46,000 nt of DNA from Neocallimastix lanati (nom. inval.) (Eukaryota; Neocallimastigomycota; Neocallimastigomycetes; Neocallimastigales; Neocallimastigaceae). This document shows, piece after piece, positions 16,181 through 28,030 of this stretch. Below the pieces are notes generated by a model. The model saw nothing but the letters and a program-made list of their open reading frames with translations. It did not search any database and was not told where the DNA came from. The translations under genes were made by a program, and so were the position numbers. The stretch is taken from NCBI GenBank assembly GCA_016946835.1, contig JACVTC010000020.1, positions 696,501 through 742,500 of the forward strand, in the 5' to 3' direction. Position 1 is the stretch's first letter. Each line of letters opens with the position of its first letter.

Positions 16181-16380
16181 ACAATGTTCAAAAGCACCTT
16201 CTGAGAAGTGTTAATGATCATGGGACTTGTGAACGGTGATAAGCGAACTTGCAAGTCGAAGTAGCCACTAATCAGTCCATTGAGATCAACGCAGCAGCCA
16301 TTCTACAACCAAAAAAAAAAAGCTTGAGTACTACGAATGCGCAGTATCAAGCAATGAGGAGACTCAAGCTGATGGCTTAA
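16181..16380 (-). pseudogene. GC-richer coding-like relic, downstream of RT fragment
   Basis: This 200-bp block has much higher GC than its surroundings. On the minus strand, a T-run ending in ggttgtag (acceptor-like) at about 16303 is followed by an open frame reading NGCCVDLNGLISGYFDLQVR and then LSPFTSPMIIN... down to a stop near 16175. A 9-bp inverted repeat (agcttgagt at about 16320, actcaagct at about 16363) flanks the upstream part. It lies on the 3' side of the reverse transcriptase remnant and could be part of the same retroelement or a separate host gene relic. I do not recognise the protein. Confidence 0.3.
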
Positions 16381-16740
16381 AAAAAAGGAAAAAAAAAAAG
16401 GTTATTAATAAAATTATAAAGATTTTAATCAATTGATCAAATTAATATCTAGCATAAGAAAAAAAAATAATAATAATATTCAAATTATCTAATAAAGAAA
16501 AATAAATAAATAATATTTAAATTATCTAATAAAAAAAAAAAAAAAAATAAATGATATCACTTTTTACCACAATAAGAACAACGCTTGAGGAGAGTTTTCT
16601 ATTAGTTTACCATTTTCTGATACTAATAGTTTTTATTATTACTTATATAATCTTCTTATAAGAAATAGGTCTGAATAAAGTTAAAAAGTTTAATATACTA
16701 TAGTTCCACATTTATTAATTTCAAATGAGCAATTTCTTTA

Positions 16741-17090
16741 TATTAGCTCATTTATAGAATATATAAGAAGGGATTTTTGCTATAATTTTTAATCTATTAT
16801 TGATAAGAGAGATGCCAGGATAGTTATATTAAAATCTGATGGATCACCCTTTTTATGAATAGACACTATCCATGTGTAATTCTCTGATTTTGGAAAATCA
16901 CCATTCCAAATACGATTTGATTAAGGCTTTTAAGGCATTTACAAGCAGATGAAATATTACTATTATTTTCAATTTGATTTTTCTGAATCAACTTTATTAG
17001 GAATCAAAGCTTTAAAGAATTCCATTGGAATACCATCAGGATAACACACATTTTAAAACAAGGGGTAGATGAGATCGCCTCGCTAATTGT
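16741..17090 (-). pseudogene. Non-LTR retrotransposon (LINE) reverse transcriptase fragment
   Basis: Translating the minus strand in shifting frames gives, in order, ISEAISSTPCFK, PDGIPMEFFKALIPN, then NRIWNGDFPKSENYTW continuing as IVSIHKKGDPSDFN, then YPGISLINNRLKI. These match the N-terminal part of LINE-type reverse transcriptases, which typically show a PDGIP-x-EFFK motif followed by a W-x-x-S/A-x-I-x-x-I-x-KKGD-P-x-x-x-x-NYRGISL-x-x-x-x-KI motif. At least two frameshifts and several stops break the frame. The catalytic YADD box is not seen, so this is a dead 5' portion of the domain. Confidence 0.8.
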
Positions 17091-17691
17091 ATTATAAATA
17101 AGTTAATAGAAAGATGATGATCAATGAAGAGGAACAGAGGGGGAGATATTTTTATTCATTATAGCATAATAATAGAAGTGAAAAATAAAATAAAATATTA
17201 ATGCAAAAAAACAAAAAACAAAAAACAGAAAAAAAAAATAAGTATAAAATAAATATAAATTTTTTAATATATATTAATAAAAATATTTAAATATTAATAA
17301 AACACAATACATGTAAGTCAGATATTATTTTGTTACAATATTATTTTTTTTATTACTTTATAATTAGTTTTAATAATATAATTATAATTCTATAAAAAAT
17401 AATAATACATAAATATTTTATTTCAATTCATTTATTTTTATTTTTATTTTTATTTTTTTTTTTTTAGCTGTTTTATTTTACTAAATAATATTTAATTACA
17501 AATTATTTATTAAATAATTATGTATATAAATACTATAAACTAAAGGATTTTTGAAAAAAATTTATATAAAGAAAAAAAAAATTTTTTTATTTTTTTACAA
17601 AACTATATATATATATAAAGATAATAATAAATATGAATTAATATTAAAAAAAAAATAATATTATATTCATTTTTTGAACAGTTTATACAGT
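17091..17691. other. AT-rich spacer 3' of cellulase copy A
   Basis: No coding sequence is seen. The part next to 17692 should hold the polyadenylation region of GH6 copy A. Confidence 0.4.
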
Positions 17692-19231
17692 TTAGAATTC
17701 TGGTTTAGCGTTCTTTAATAATTGAACGAAATATTCATGGAACCATTGACCAGCATCTGGGGCTCCTGGAAGTGAATCGGATTTAGCACAAACTGGATCA
17801 GCTCTAGTACCAGTAGAAGAACCATCAGCTTCTCCTGGAGTCTTAAGCCACATGTATGCATCAAGTAATGGCATACCTGGGTTTGGATTACCCTTGGAAC
17901 GTTCACCAAAACCAGTACCAACTAAGTTACACCAGGTGTCAGAACTAACTGGAACACCACTACGTCCAGTATCAACAACGAAATGCATATCTGGAATACC
18001 CACAGCAGAAAGAGCTGAAGCAAGTTTTTGATGGTAACCATATTCAGATTCAACTGGTTGGTAGTTAGATACATTAGTACTTAAACCACGAATCTTTCCA
18101 TTTGGTGCATTACTTAAGATTTCTTTAATAACTGCGGCAACCTTATCTGTAGAATCTCCTAACCAACCACCGTGAGCTGCATCAATATAAACACTAACAT
18201 TGCTCATACTACCGAAGACATTAACACCATAAGATAAAGCATTCTTATGTAAGGTATGAACATTCTTACAAGCTTCACTATTAGCTGTAACAAGATTACC
18301 AAGAGTATCTGGTTCAAGAATCATAACAACCTTTGAATTTGGATAACTCTTAATAGTGCTAGAAATTTTATCGATGTAACCCTTGTAAGTTTCAAGACTA
18401 TCGGCACCACCAGCTGAAGCATTAGCATTACAATCACGAGTTGGAATCATATACATAATGAAAACAACAGTTTTAGAACCAGCTGCTTCAAGATGTTGAG
18501 CAACTTCTCCTGGAGCACCTTCCCAAGCTAACCAAACAGCAGTTGGAACACTTTTAACCTTTTCAGCCTTGTCCTTTAAATCTCCTTCCAATTTAGCTAT
18601 AGAAGAATCAACTTCTTCAATGAATCTTGGATTAGCGTAAATTTCATTTTGGAAAAAGTTTTGAGAACTTCCACTACCACCAGTATTGGCAGGGGCTTGT
18701 TGTTCAACTGGAGCTTGTTGTTCAGCTGGGGCTTGTTGTTCAGCTGGGGCTTGTTGTTCAACTGGAGCTTGTTGATTTTGGTTTTGGTTTTGGTTTTGGT
18801 TTTGGTTTTGGTTTTGATCCCATGGATTTTGTTGTGGTTGTTGGTTTTGATTTTGATTTTGATTTTGATCCCATTGGTTTTGTTGTGGTTGTTGATTTTG
18901 GTTTTGGTTTTCCCATGGAGCAGCATTTGAAGCAGAATTATCAACTTCACATTGTGAGTACCATTCGTTTACAGCAACACACTTGTAACCGTCTTGACAA
19001 CATTTTTCACCAGAAAAGTTGTTTCTAAAGGATTATATATATAGATAATATTAAATTAATTATCAATAAATACTATTTTTAATTATATATATTCTATTTA
19101 TATCTTTATATTTATTATCATTATATTTTATATATTTACCCTCCACATTGGGCATATGGACCAGCACATGCAGCGTTTGTTAATTTGAAAAGTGTAGCAC
19201 TAAGAATACTAGCACAAACAATTAATTTCAT
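17692..19231 (-). CDS. GH6 cellobiohydrolase/endoglucanase with N-terminal CBM1, copy A
   Basis: Two exons on the minus strand, 19231-19140 and 19024-17692, with a 115-bp GTAAAT...AG intron splitting codon 31 in phase 2. The product is 474 residues. It has a signal peptide (about residues 1-20, ending TNA-A) and a CBM1 cellulose-binding module at 22-56. The CBM1 has six Cys and the pattern AQCGGNNFSGEKCC...NEWYSQC, whose aromatics bind crystalline cellulose. A Gln/Asn/Pro linker of about 89 residues follows, then the GH6 catalytic domain from about residue 150. Key residues are the Asp in IPTRDCNA (D228), the catalytic acid Asp in LEPDTLGNL (D270) and the GEADG Asp (about D431). GH6 enzymes hydrolyse cellulose with inversion, often from non-reducing ends. 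This copy is the most divergent of the four (linker mostly QNQN and QAPAEQ, only one NPW unit) and is oriented opposite to the others. Exo versus endo activity cannot be decided here. Confidence 0.93.
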
Positions 19232-20010
19232 TTTATTTTGAGGTTTTAATAGTTAATTGCTTTACAAATAAAAGAAAAAAAAATTTTTTTTTACAATTTA
19301 AAAATAAATTAAAAAACAATTTATATATATTACAATTTTATTAAAAATAAAAATATATAATTATTATTTTTTAATAAATAAAAAATATTTATAATGATAT
19401 GAATAATAAATAAAAAAAAAAAAAAAAAATAGAGAAAAAAAACCTTTATTTATATGTAAAGAAAAAAATAAAAATGAATATAAATTTTTTTTTTTTTTAA
19501 GTTAAATAATAAAAAAATATAAAAAGTGTACATGAAACATGGAACAGAAATACAATTACTCCGAATGAATAAAATTAAAGTATATAAAGGAAATATAAAA
19601 TTTTTTAAAATTGCAAATAATTTTACTGATTGACCGTTATAAAAAAATTAACTTATTTTTAATTGGTGTAATTTCTTTTTTTTTAATAATAATTTATTTT
19701 TTATTTTAAAAATTTAAATTAAATCATTGTTATTTATGGAAAAATAAAACAAGAGAGAGAGAAAAAATTTTTAAACTTATTTTTAATAATTTCATTTTTG
19801 ATAATTATTAAAATTTATAAATTAATTTTTTTTTTTTTTTTTTATAATTTCTACTATACATTATATACATAATATATATATGTTAGAAATAAAGACAAAT
19901 AAAATAAAATAAAATAAAATAAAAAATAGAATGAAAAATAAAATAATTAAAAAATATTTAACTACAATTATAATAATAATAATAATAATATAATTATAAT
20001 AATAATAATA

Positions 20011-20057
<47 letters not shown>

Positions 20058-21723
20058 GTAAAATAAAATATTAATAAATGAATAAAATAAGAAAATTAAA
20101 ATAATTAGACAAATAGATATTACAAAATATACAATAAGCAATATCCATAATACAAAAAATGCAATATAAAAATATAAAATATTAGAAGATAAAATTCAAA
20201 ATGTAAATAAAAAAAAAAAAAAAAAAAAGCAATTTTAACAAATGTTTCAGAAGTTATTCATTATTATTATAAACAAATACCAATTATTACGGAATTTACT
20301 TTCCTAAACATAATTTTTAAAAACCTTAATTATTATATTTTATTTTTTTCATTTTATTATATTTTATGTATTTTATTAATTTACATTTAATTGTTTTAAA
20401 TATATATTAAATCCGTGTTATCTTTTTTTTATATTATTTATTTTTTTTTTAAAGGAAAGATATAAAACATACATGAATGATTTATATTTTATAAATTCAG
20501 ATCATAAATAAATCTTTATCTTTTAAAATAATCAATTTATAAAATAATTTTATATTAATAAACAATTAATTAATAATTATTATAATAAAAAACAATTATA
20601 AATTATTACTAATTATTTTTAAATAAAAAATATGTATTATTTTCCTTTTTTTTTTTTTTTAATTTCTACAATAAATTTATATTTGAAAAATTAAAATCCT
20701 CTAAAAATACAATATTATGAACGTTTGTTTTATTATTTTTTATTCCAATATAAAATTACATTTTTTATTTCTATTATATATTTTTTTTTATTAGTTTTTA
20801 AATATTTTTCTTAATTTTTAACTTTTAAAATTATAAATTTTAATTTTGTATTTTTTTAAATTCGTTTTATATTATATTTTTGAAATTATATTATTTGTTT
20901 AATATTATTTAATAAGATTATAATTCAAAAAAAAAAAAATATTCCGTTTGTTTCAGATATTTTATATATTTTGTATTTATCAATTAAGAAATTTTTTAAT
21001 ATAAAAATTTCACTATTTATTATTCATTAATAATTTTTTTTTTTGAACTAAACAAAAGTATATTTATATTTATAAATATTTTATTATTAGTATTATTGCA
21101 CCAAATATGAACTCTAATTTTATAACTAAATGTTATTTTATTTTTTTTATTTTTTTTTTTTTAAATAAATGTATTACATTAAATATTATTATAATTTAAT
21201 TTAATTTAATTTGATTATATTAATTTTTTTATCTTTCCTAATTGATCAAAGAAAAATCTTAATATTATGAATTTTGATAATAAATAAATAATAAATAAAT
21301 AATAAATAAATAAACAAATAAAATAATAATAAATAATACTACTATTAATAAATAAATAATAAATAAATAAACAAATAAAATAATAATAAATAATACTACT
21401 ATTAATAAATAAATAATAAATAATAAAAAGAGTATTTATTAATAAATAATAAATAATAAAAAGAGTATTTATTAATAAATAATAAATAATAAAAAGAGTA
21501 TTTATTAATAAATAATAAATAATAAATAAAAAAAATAATAATAATTTTTAGTTAAAAATTAAAAAATTTCTTGCTTTTTAAAATATTATAAAATTTTAAA
21601 TATATTTATTAGTTTTACAACATACATATTTTGATTATAGTATTTACTATTCCATAGTAATACTGATGATAATAATAAATTATTCATTGAACATACTCCT
21701 TATTGTATAATATATATTTTATT

Positions 21724-21771
<48 letters not shown>

Positions 21772-22054
21772 AAAAACAGGAAAGAAATTAAAACAAAAAG
21801 TTAAAATCTAAGGAGTTTATTAGGTTTTATTTAAAACATAAAAAATATTAATAAATGTATTTATAAACAAATAGAAAGTATTGAACCATTACAACAATAA
21901 TACATGTATTAACCAATAGAAATATATCTATATATTATAATAATAATATAAAGTATTTGTGAAATATAATATACATATATAATAATAATATAAAAGAATT
22001 TAGAATATGAAATTACACAATAATTTATTATAATAAGGAATAAATAATAAATAA
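19232..22054. other. Divergent intergenic region, part 1
   Basis: This is the upstream side of GH6 copy A, so it should hold that gene's promoter. No coding sequence is seen. It contains A/T homopolymers, an AAT run near 19970-20060 and a compound tandem repeat at about 21283-21530, listed separately. Confidence 0.4.
21283..21530. repeat. Compound tandem repeat
   Basis: A block of about 60 bp containing 'aataatactactattaata' occurs twice in succession. It is followed by three copies of a 33-bp unit containing 'aaaaagagtatttattaata'. The copies are nearly identical, implying recent slippage. Confidence 0.8.
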
Positions 22055-22778
22055 TAAAATGATTTTCATAACGTGGCTTTATATAAAATATGGCGTATTT
22101 AAACAAAACGTTTGAACAAAGATGGCTTAAATTTATTAAATAAATAAAAAAACATTAAAAAAACATTTCAATAATTTTTGTTAAAACAATAATAATTATA
22201 ATACTTAATAATATTTAATTTTAAAGATATATTTTTATATTTTTGTTGAATAATAATAAAATACTATTTAATAATATTTTATTTTAAAATGTATTTCAAT
22301 ATTTATTGTTAAAATATTATTTAATAATATTTAATTTTAAATATATATTTCTATTTTCTTGTTTACATAATAATAAAATAATATTTAATAGTATTTTTTG
22401 TTAAAACAATAATAATACTTTATAATATCTAATTTTATAGATATATTTAAATATTTTTTGTTAAAATAATAAAGCAATAATAATTATAATAGTTAGTATT
22501 ATTTAATTTTAAAGATATATTTTAATTTTTTTGTTGAAATAATAATAAAATAATATTAATAATATTCAATTTTAAAGATATAAATTATATTTTTTTTATT
22601 TATAATAATTTATTCTTTTTCCTCTATTTGTTTCACTTTTTTCAATTTTTAGATTTTCCCCCTTTTTTTGAAGGTTAAAAATAAAATATATTTAATTTTT
22701 TATAATTTATTATTTATATATTTAATTTAAATTATTATTATTTATTTTATTTATTATTTATTTATTTAATTCTTTTTC

Positions 22779-22810
<32 letters not shown>

Positions 22811-22893
22811 ATTTTTTATAATTTATTATTTATATATTTAATTTAAATTTTTATTATTTATTTTATTTATTATTTATTTATTTAATTCTTTTT

Positions 22894-22929
<36 letters not shown>

Positions 22930-23021
22930 AAGTGACAATTATAAATAAAAGTGTTTAGGAGAAAATTTTTTTTTAAATTTAAAAAAAAAAAAAAAATTAA
23001 CCCAATTATTTATTTCTTATT

Positions 23022-23056
<35 letters not shown>

Positions 23057-23135
23057 GAATTATTTTAAAGAAATAAAAATGTGGGGCGTTAAATTACAAA
23101 AAAATTTTATTTATAAGTCCGTTTCGAAATGCAAC
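22055..23135. mobile_element. Decayed MULE-related TIR element, about 1.1 kb
   Basis: The right end carries GAAATGCAACATACTC, which reverse-complements to GAGTATGTTGCATTTC, close to the left end of the element at 8667. Just inside the left end, gtggctttatataaaatatg then gcgtatttaaa mirrors the corresponding part of that element. Near the right end the block gtggggcgttaaatta is shared as well. The left terminus is eroded (tgattttcataacg in place of tgcatttcagaatat), so that boundary is approximate. No transposase is left. The interior has repeated 'taatatttaattttaaagata' units and a 116-bp tandem duplication. Confidence 0.6.
22690..22925. repeat. 116-bp tandem duplication inside TIR element
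   Basis: The segment starting tataatttattatttatata at 22701 recurs at 22817. Each copy ends in a long T-run and then a short A-run. Only a single internal difference is obvious (attattatt versus ttttattatt), so the duplication is recent compared with the decayed element around it. Confidence 0.8.
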
Positions 23136-23154
23136 ATACTCATAAACCTTATAA

Positions 23155-23712
23155 ATAATAAATAATAAATAATGAATAATGAATAATAAATTAATAATAA
23201 AAGTATTTATTAATAATTGAATAATAAATAACAATAAATAAATAATAAATAATAAATAATTAATAATAAATAATTAATAATAAATAATAAATAATTAATA
23301 ATAAATAATAAATAATAAATAATAAATAATAAATAATTGAATAATAAATAATAAATAATAAATAATAAATAATAAATAATAAATAACAAATAATAAATAA
23401 TTAATAATAAATAATAAATAATAAATAATAAATAATTAATAATAAATAATAAATAATAAATAATAAATAATAAATAATTGAATAATAAATAATAAATAAT
23501 AAATAATAAATAATAAATAATAAATAATAAATAATAAATAATAAATAATAAATAATAAATAATAAATAATAAATAATAAATAATAAATAATAAATAATAA
23601 ATAATAAATAATAAATAATAAATAATAAATAATAAATAATAAATAATAAATAATAAATAATAAATAATACAATAATAAATAATAAATAACAAATAACAAA
23701 TAATAATTATAG
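23155..23712. repeat. 7-bp minisatellite (AATAAAT)n
   Basis: About 75 units of a heptamer (aataaat) with occasional ttaataa, ttgaata or acaaata variants. The heptamer is not a multiple of three, so the 180-residue minus-strand open frame (repeated L-L-F-I-I-Y-Y) is a repeat artefact and not a gene. It directly abuts the right end of the TIR element. Confidence 0.9.
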
Positions 23713-24933
23713 GTATTATTAAAATTGAAACACAAAAAAAAAACATCATCATCCTATTTTTGACATAATTAAATAATTTAAAAAAAAAAAAGAAAATTAT
23801 ATAATTAATAAATAATTTTAAAAGATAAATATTTTATTAATTTTTAATTATATTTAAATTTAAAATAGTTAAAATTTAATTTATATTTAATTTATAAAAT
23901 AAAAACAGAATAGAAATAAATTAAATTTTCACAAAGTTATTTCATTATTATTCTATAAATAGAAATTTTTTTTTTTAAGGTTTGCTTCAGTTAATCATAA
24001 AACATTTATATAGAAATAAAAAATAATATAAAATAATCCGTTGATTTTAATAAAATTGTTTTGAAATATTAAAATATCAATTTTTTATATATAAATTTAA
24101 TATTATGAATAAAATTTAATATTCTTAATATAATATTCTTAAATATTATTTTAAAAGTAATAAAATATTAATAAAATAAATTTTACATTATTATTGTAAT
24201 ATCCGCTTAATAAGTATTAATAAAAATAGATGGTGCGAAGATATTATTAATAAAAAAAAAAGATATTGAATAAATAAAAAATATATTAATATTAATATAG
24301 ATTTTTTATAAAATATAAAAAGTTTAATTTAAAAAATTAATACTAAACGGCATTTTATAATTATTTTAATTCTTATTTACTTATTTATTTATTTATGTAT
24401 CTTTATCTTTAATTATTTTTAATTTACATAAAAATGAACGGACTCATGATATTAATTTTCTTATTTATTATTAAATATTCTATTATATTAAATTATCTAT
24501 CAATGAAATAAAAAATATATATTTCATTTTGTAGAAATCAATTACTATTCTTATAATAAAACTTATTAATTTATTTTTAAAATATAATTTTTCTTTGTAG
24601 TGCATAATAATAAAGATTAAAATTAATTTTTTATTAATTTTTATTCTTTTAAATTTATTTTTTAATTAAAGAGAAAAGCTTTAACATGAATAATAAAAAA
24701 TTATTTTTCTATATAAAGAGAAAAAAATCTTTTTTTTTATTATTATTATTATTATTAATTGTTATATAAATATAAATTGTAAATTGTAAAATATAAATAT
24801 TTATTTATAAAAAAAAAGAAAAAAAAAAAAAAAAAGAAAAAATCTTTATTGTTAATATTGTAAAATAGGTTAATACACTTACTTAGTATATAGATATATA
24901 TTTTAATTTATTATATAATATAATTTATTCAAA
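23713..24933. promoter_or_regulatory. 5' flank of cellulase copy B
   Basis: It holds no coding sequence. It contains blocks also found upstream of copies C and D: a 'tatctttaatt' block near 24400, 'ctatcaatgaaat' at about 24498 and 'tgcataataataaagattaa' at about 24601. Because these blocks keep order and rough spacing in all three copies, they may include the real promoter. Common descent by duplication is an equally good explanation. Confidence 0.35.
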
Positions 24934-26608
24934 ATGAAATTTATTGTTTGTGCTAGTATTCTTAGTGCTACTCTTTTCAAATTAGCTAATGCTGCATGTG
25001 CTGGTGCATATGCTCAATGTGGAGGGTAAATATTAAAAATTAAAGAATTCTTATATATATATATGAATGAATAGAATATAAAATTAATTAAAATTATTAT
25101 ATATATAAATATTAATAAAATAAATGTTAAAAATATAAAAATTAAACTTTTATTATTAATTAAATAGAAATAATTTTTCCGGTGAAAAATGTTGTCAAAG
25201 CGGATATAAGTGTACTGTCATAAATGAATGGTATTCTCAATGTGAAGTTGATAATTCTGCTCCAGCAACTGCTCCATCCTCAAATGCTGCTCCATGGGAA
25301 AACCAAAACCCATGGGGAAATCAAAATCAACAACAACAAAATCCATGGGGAAATCAAAATCAGCAACCACAAAATCCATGGGGAAATCAAAATCAACAAC
25401 CACAAAATCCATGGGGAAATCAAAATCAACAACAACAAAATCCTTGGGAAAACCAAAATCCATGGGGTAATCAAAATCAAAATCAAAACCAAAACCAAAA
25501 CCAAAACCAAAACCAACAACAAAATCAACCACAAGCTCCACCACAACAACAAAATCAAAATCAACCACAAGCCCCACCACAACAACAAGCTCCACCACAA
25601 CCAGCTCCTGCCGGTAATGGTGGAAGTGGAAGCTCTCAAAATTTCTTCCAAAATGAAATTTATGCTAATCCAAAGTTTATTGAAGAAGTCAATTCTTCTA
25701 TGGCTAAATTAGATGGTGATTTAAAGGCTAAGGCTGAAAAGGTTAAAAGTGTTCCAACTGCTGTTTGGTTAGCTTGGGAAGGTGCTCCAGGAGAAGTTGC
25801 TCAACATCTTGAAGCAGCTGGTACTAAAACTGTTGTTTTCATTATGTATATGATTCCAACTCGTGATTGTAATGCTAATGCTTCAGCTGGTGGTGCCTCC
25901 AGTCTTGAAGCTTACAAGGGACATGTTGATAACATTGCTAACACTATTAAGAGTCATCCAAATTCAAAGGTTGTTATGATTCTTGAACCAGATACTCTTG
26001 GTAATCTTGTTACAGCTAATAGTGAAGCTTGTAAGAATGTTCACACCTTACACAAGAATGCTTTATCTTATGGTGTTAATGTTTTCGGTAGTATGAGTAA
26101 TGTTAGTGTTTATATTGATGCAGCTCATGGAGCTTGGTTAGGTAATTCTACAGATAAGGTTGCAGCCGTTATTAAAGAAATCTTAAATAATGCACCAAAT
26201 GGAAAGATTCGTGGTTTAAGTACTAATATTTCTAACTACCAACCAGTTGCTTCAGAATATGGATATCATCAAAAACTTGCTTCAGCACTTTCAGCAGTAG
26301 GAGTTCCAGATATGCATTTCGTTGTTGATACTGGACGTAATGGAGTTGGTATTAGTTCTGACACCTGGTGTAACTTAGTTGGCACTGGATTTGGAGAACG
26401 TTCTAAGGGTAATCCAAACCCAGGTATGCCATTATTAGATGCATACATGTGGCTTAAGACTCCAGGAGAAGCTGATGGATCTTCTTCTGGAGCTAGAGCT
26501 GATCCAGTCTGTGCTAAATCTGATTCACTTCCAGGAGCCCCAGATGCTGGTCAATGGTTCCATGAATATTTCGTTCAATTATTAAAGAATGCTAAACCAG
26601 CATTCTAA
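24934..26608 (+). CDS. GH6 cellulase with N-terminal CBM1, copy B
   Basis: Exons 24934-25025 and 25168-26608 are separated by a 142-bp GTAAAT...TAG intron that splits codon 31, as in the other copies. The product is 510 residues: signal peptide 1-20 (ending LANA-A), CBM1 at 22-56 with six Cys, linker 61-185, GH6 domain from about 186. Catalytic-site residues visible are D264 (IPTRDC), D306 (LEPDTLG) and about D467 (GEADG). The linker holds six NPW units (NPWGNQNQQQQ-type), then QNQN and Pro-rich QAPP segments. The catalytic domain differs from copies C and D at only two residues over the last 302 (VCAKS versus GCAKS, and the final KPAF versus KPGF). No fungal dockerin is present, so this enzyme should be free or bound to cellulose and not part of a cellulosome. 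Confidence 0.94.
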
Positions 26609-27254
26609 GTTAATGAGTTGCTTAAAAATAAATTTTTTTTATTAATTAGAGTATAATTAAAATCATTATCTATATTATTTTTTAAAAAAGTTAATTATAG
26701 CAATATTTTAATCTATTTATTTTAGGTTTTTTTTTTTTTTAAAAAAAATAGTAAGAAATATTTTCAGAAAAGCATTTCTTTTAAATATTTTGTACATTTA
26801 AAATTTTACATGTAGATATAATTATTTAAAAAAAAAAAAAAAAACAAAATTCTTATAAAATAATAATATAATTTTTAAATATATAATAAAATTAATTTAA
26901 AAGTGATATATATATTTTTTTAATAAATATTTTTTTTAATCTTAATACTTTACCGTAAATCAATAAAAAAGTTATGTTTAAATTAAAATTATAATTTTTT
27001 TTTTTTTTTTTTTTTTTTTTTTGTGGTAGTTTTACCATTTAATGTATAAATTTATTAATGGAAATTTTTTTTTAAATGATAAAAACTTCATTATTAATAA
27101 TCTAAATTTATTAATAATCACATAATATAATAAACATAGTTAATATATAAATATATTTTAAATCATTTTATATCTAAATAATTTATATTTATTTTTCTCA
27201 AAACGATTTTTAATTTATATTTAAATATTTATAATGAATTTATTATTTAACATT

Positions 27255-27533
27255 ATCTTTTCAAACTATAAATTCATTAAAAATATATTATTTCTTAAAT
27301 ATAATCTTTTCAAACTATAAATTCATTAAAAATAAATTATTTCTTAAATATAATCTTTTCAAACTATAAATTCATTAAAAATATATTATTTCTTAAATAT
27401 AATCTTTTCAAACTATAAATTCATTAAAAATATATTATTTCTTAAATATTATCTTTCCGAATTATTTATAATATATTATTTCTTTAATGTTATCTTTCCA
27501 AGCAATAAACTCATTTAAAATAATAAAATTATA
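27255..27533. repeat. 49-bp tandem repeat, four good copies plus decayed ones
   Basis: Units starting atcttttcaaactataaatt begin at 27255, 27304, 27353 and 27402, exactly 49 bp apart and nearly identical. Degenerate units follow at 27451 and about 27492. There is no spacer sequence between units, so this is a minisatellite and not a CRISPR array. It is absent from the equivalent place in the C-D spacer. Confidence 0.9.
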
Positions 27534-27844
27534 AGTTTATAATTTATTAAAAATATGAAACAAAATATATTTTATTAGATTTTTTCTTTGTTTTTACTTT
27601 AAATATAAACATTTTACTTTGATTCATATGAAAAAGTAATATTCTAAAAATCAATTAATATATAATTAATAAAATTTTTCTCTCTAAAGGAGTATATAAT
27701 CATTTGAAAAAAAAAAAAAAAAAAAAAAAAAGTGGTATAGGATAAATATTTTTTTTTTATAATTAAAAAAAAATATTAGGTTAAGATATTAATAATAATA
27801 AGATTTTGAAAGAATTTAAATAAAAATATATATTAAATAGTATC

Positions 27845-28030
<186 letters not shown>

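Noticed and set aside
18597-18950. Open frames in other frames and on the opposite strand across the cellulase linkers (also near 25218-25712, 28960-29325 and 32578-33123)
   Set aside because: Shadows of the Gln/Asn-rich linker. The real frame joins CBM1 to GH6 without a stop.
23210-23752. 180-residue minus-strand open frame with repeated L-L-F-I-I-Y-Y
   Set aside because: A stop-free heptamer repeat reads through in any frame. There is no start context or non-repeat domain.
24934-25340. N-terminal cellulase domain as a fungal dockerin
   Set aside because: The Cys spacing and QCGG...YSQC pattern fit CBM1. The dockerin's typical WC and DxDG patterns are absent.
25700-26608. Treating ATG 25700 (and 29313, 33111) as the cellulase start
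   Set aside because: The frame is open upstream through the linker to a CBM1 exon and, across a canonical intron, to a signal peptide. The internal Met is not the start.
27255-27533. CRISPR array
   Set aside because: The 49-bp units are directly adjacent with no spacers, in a eukaryotic genome.
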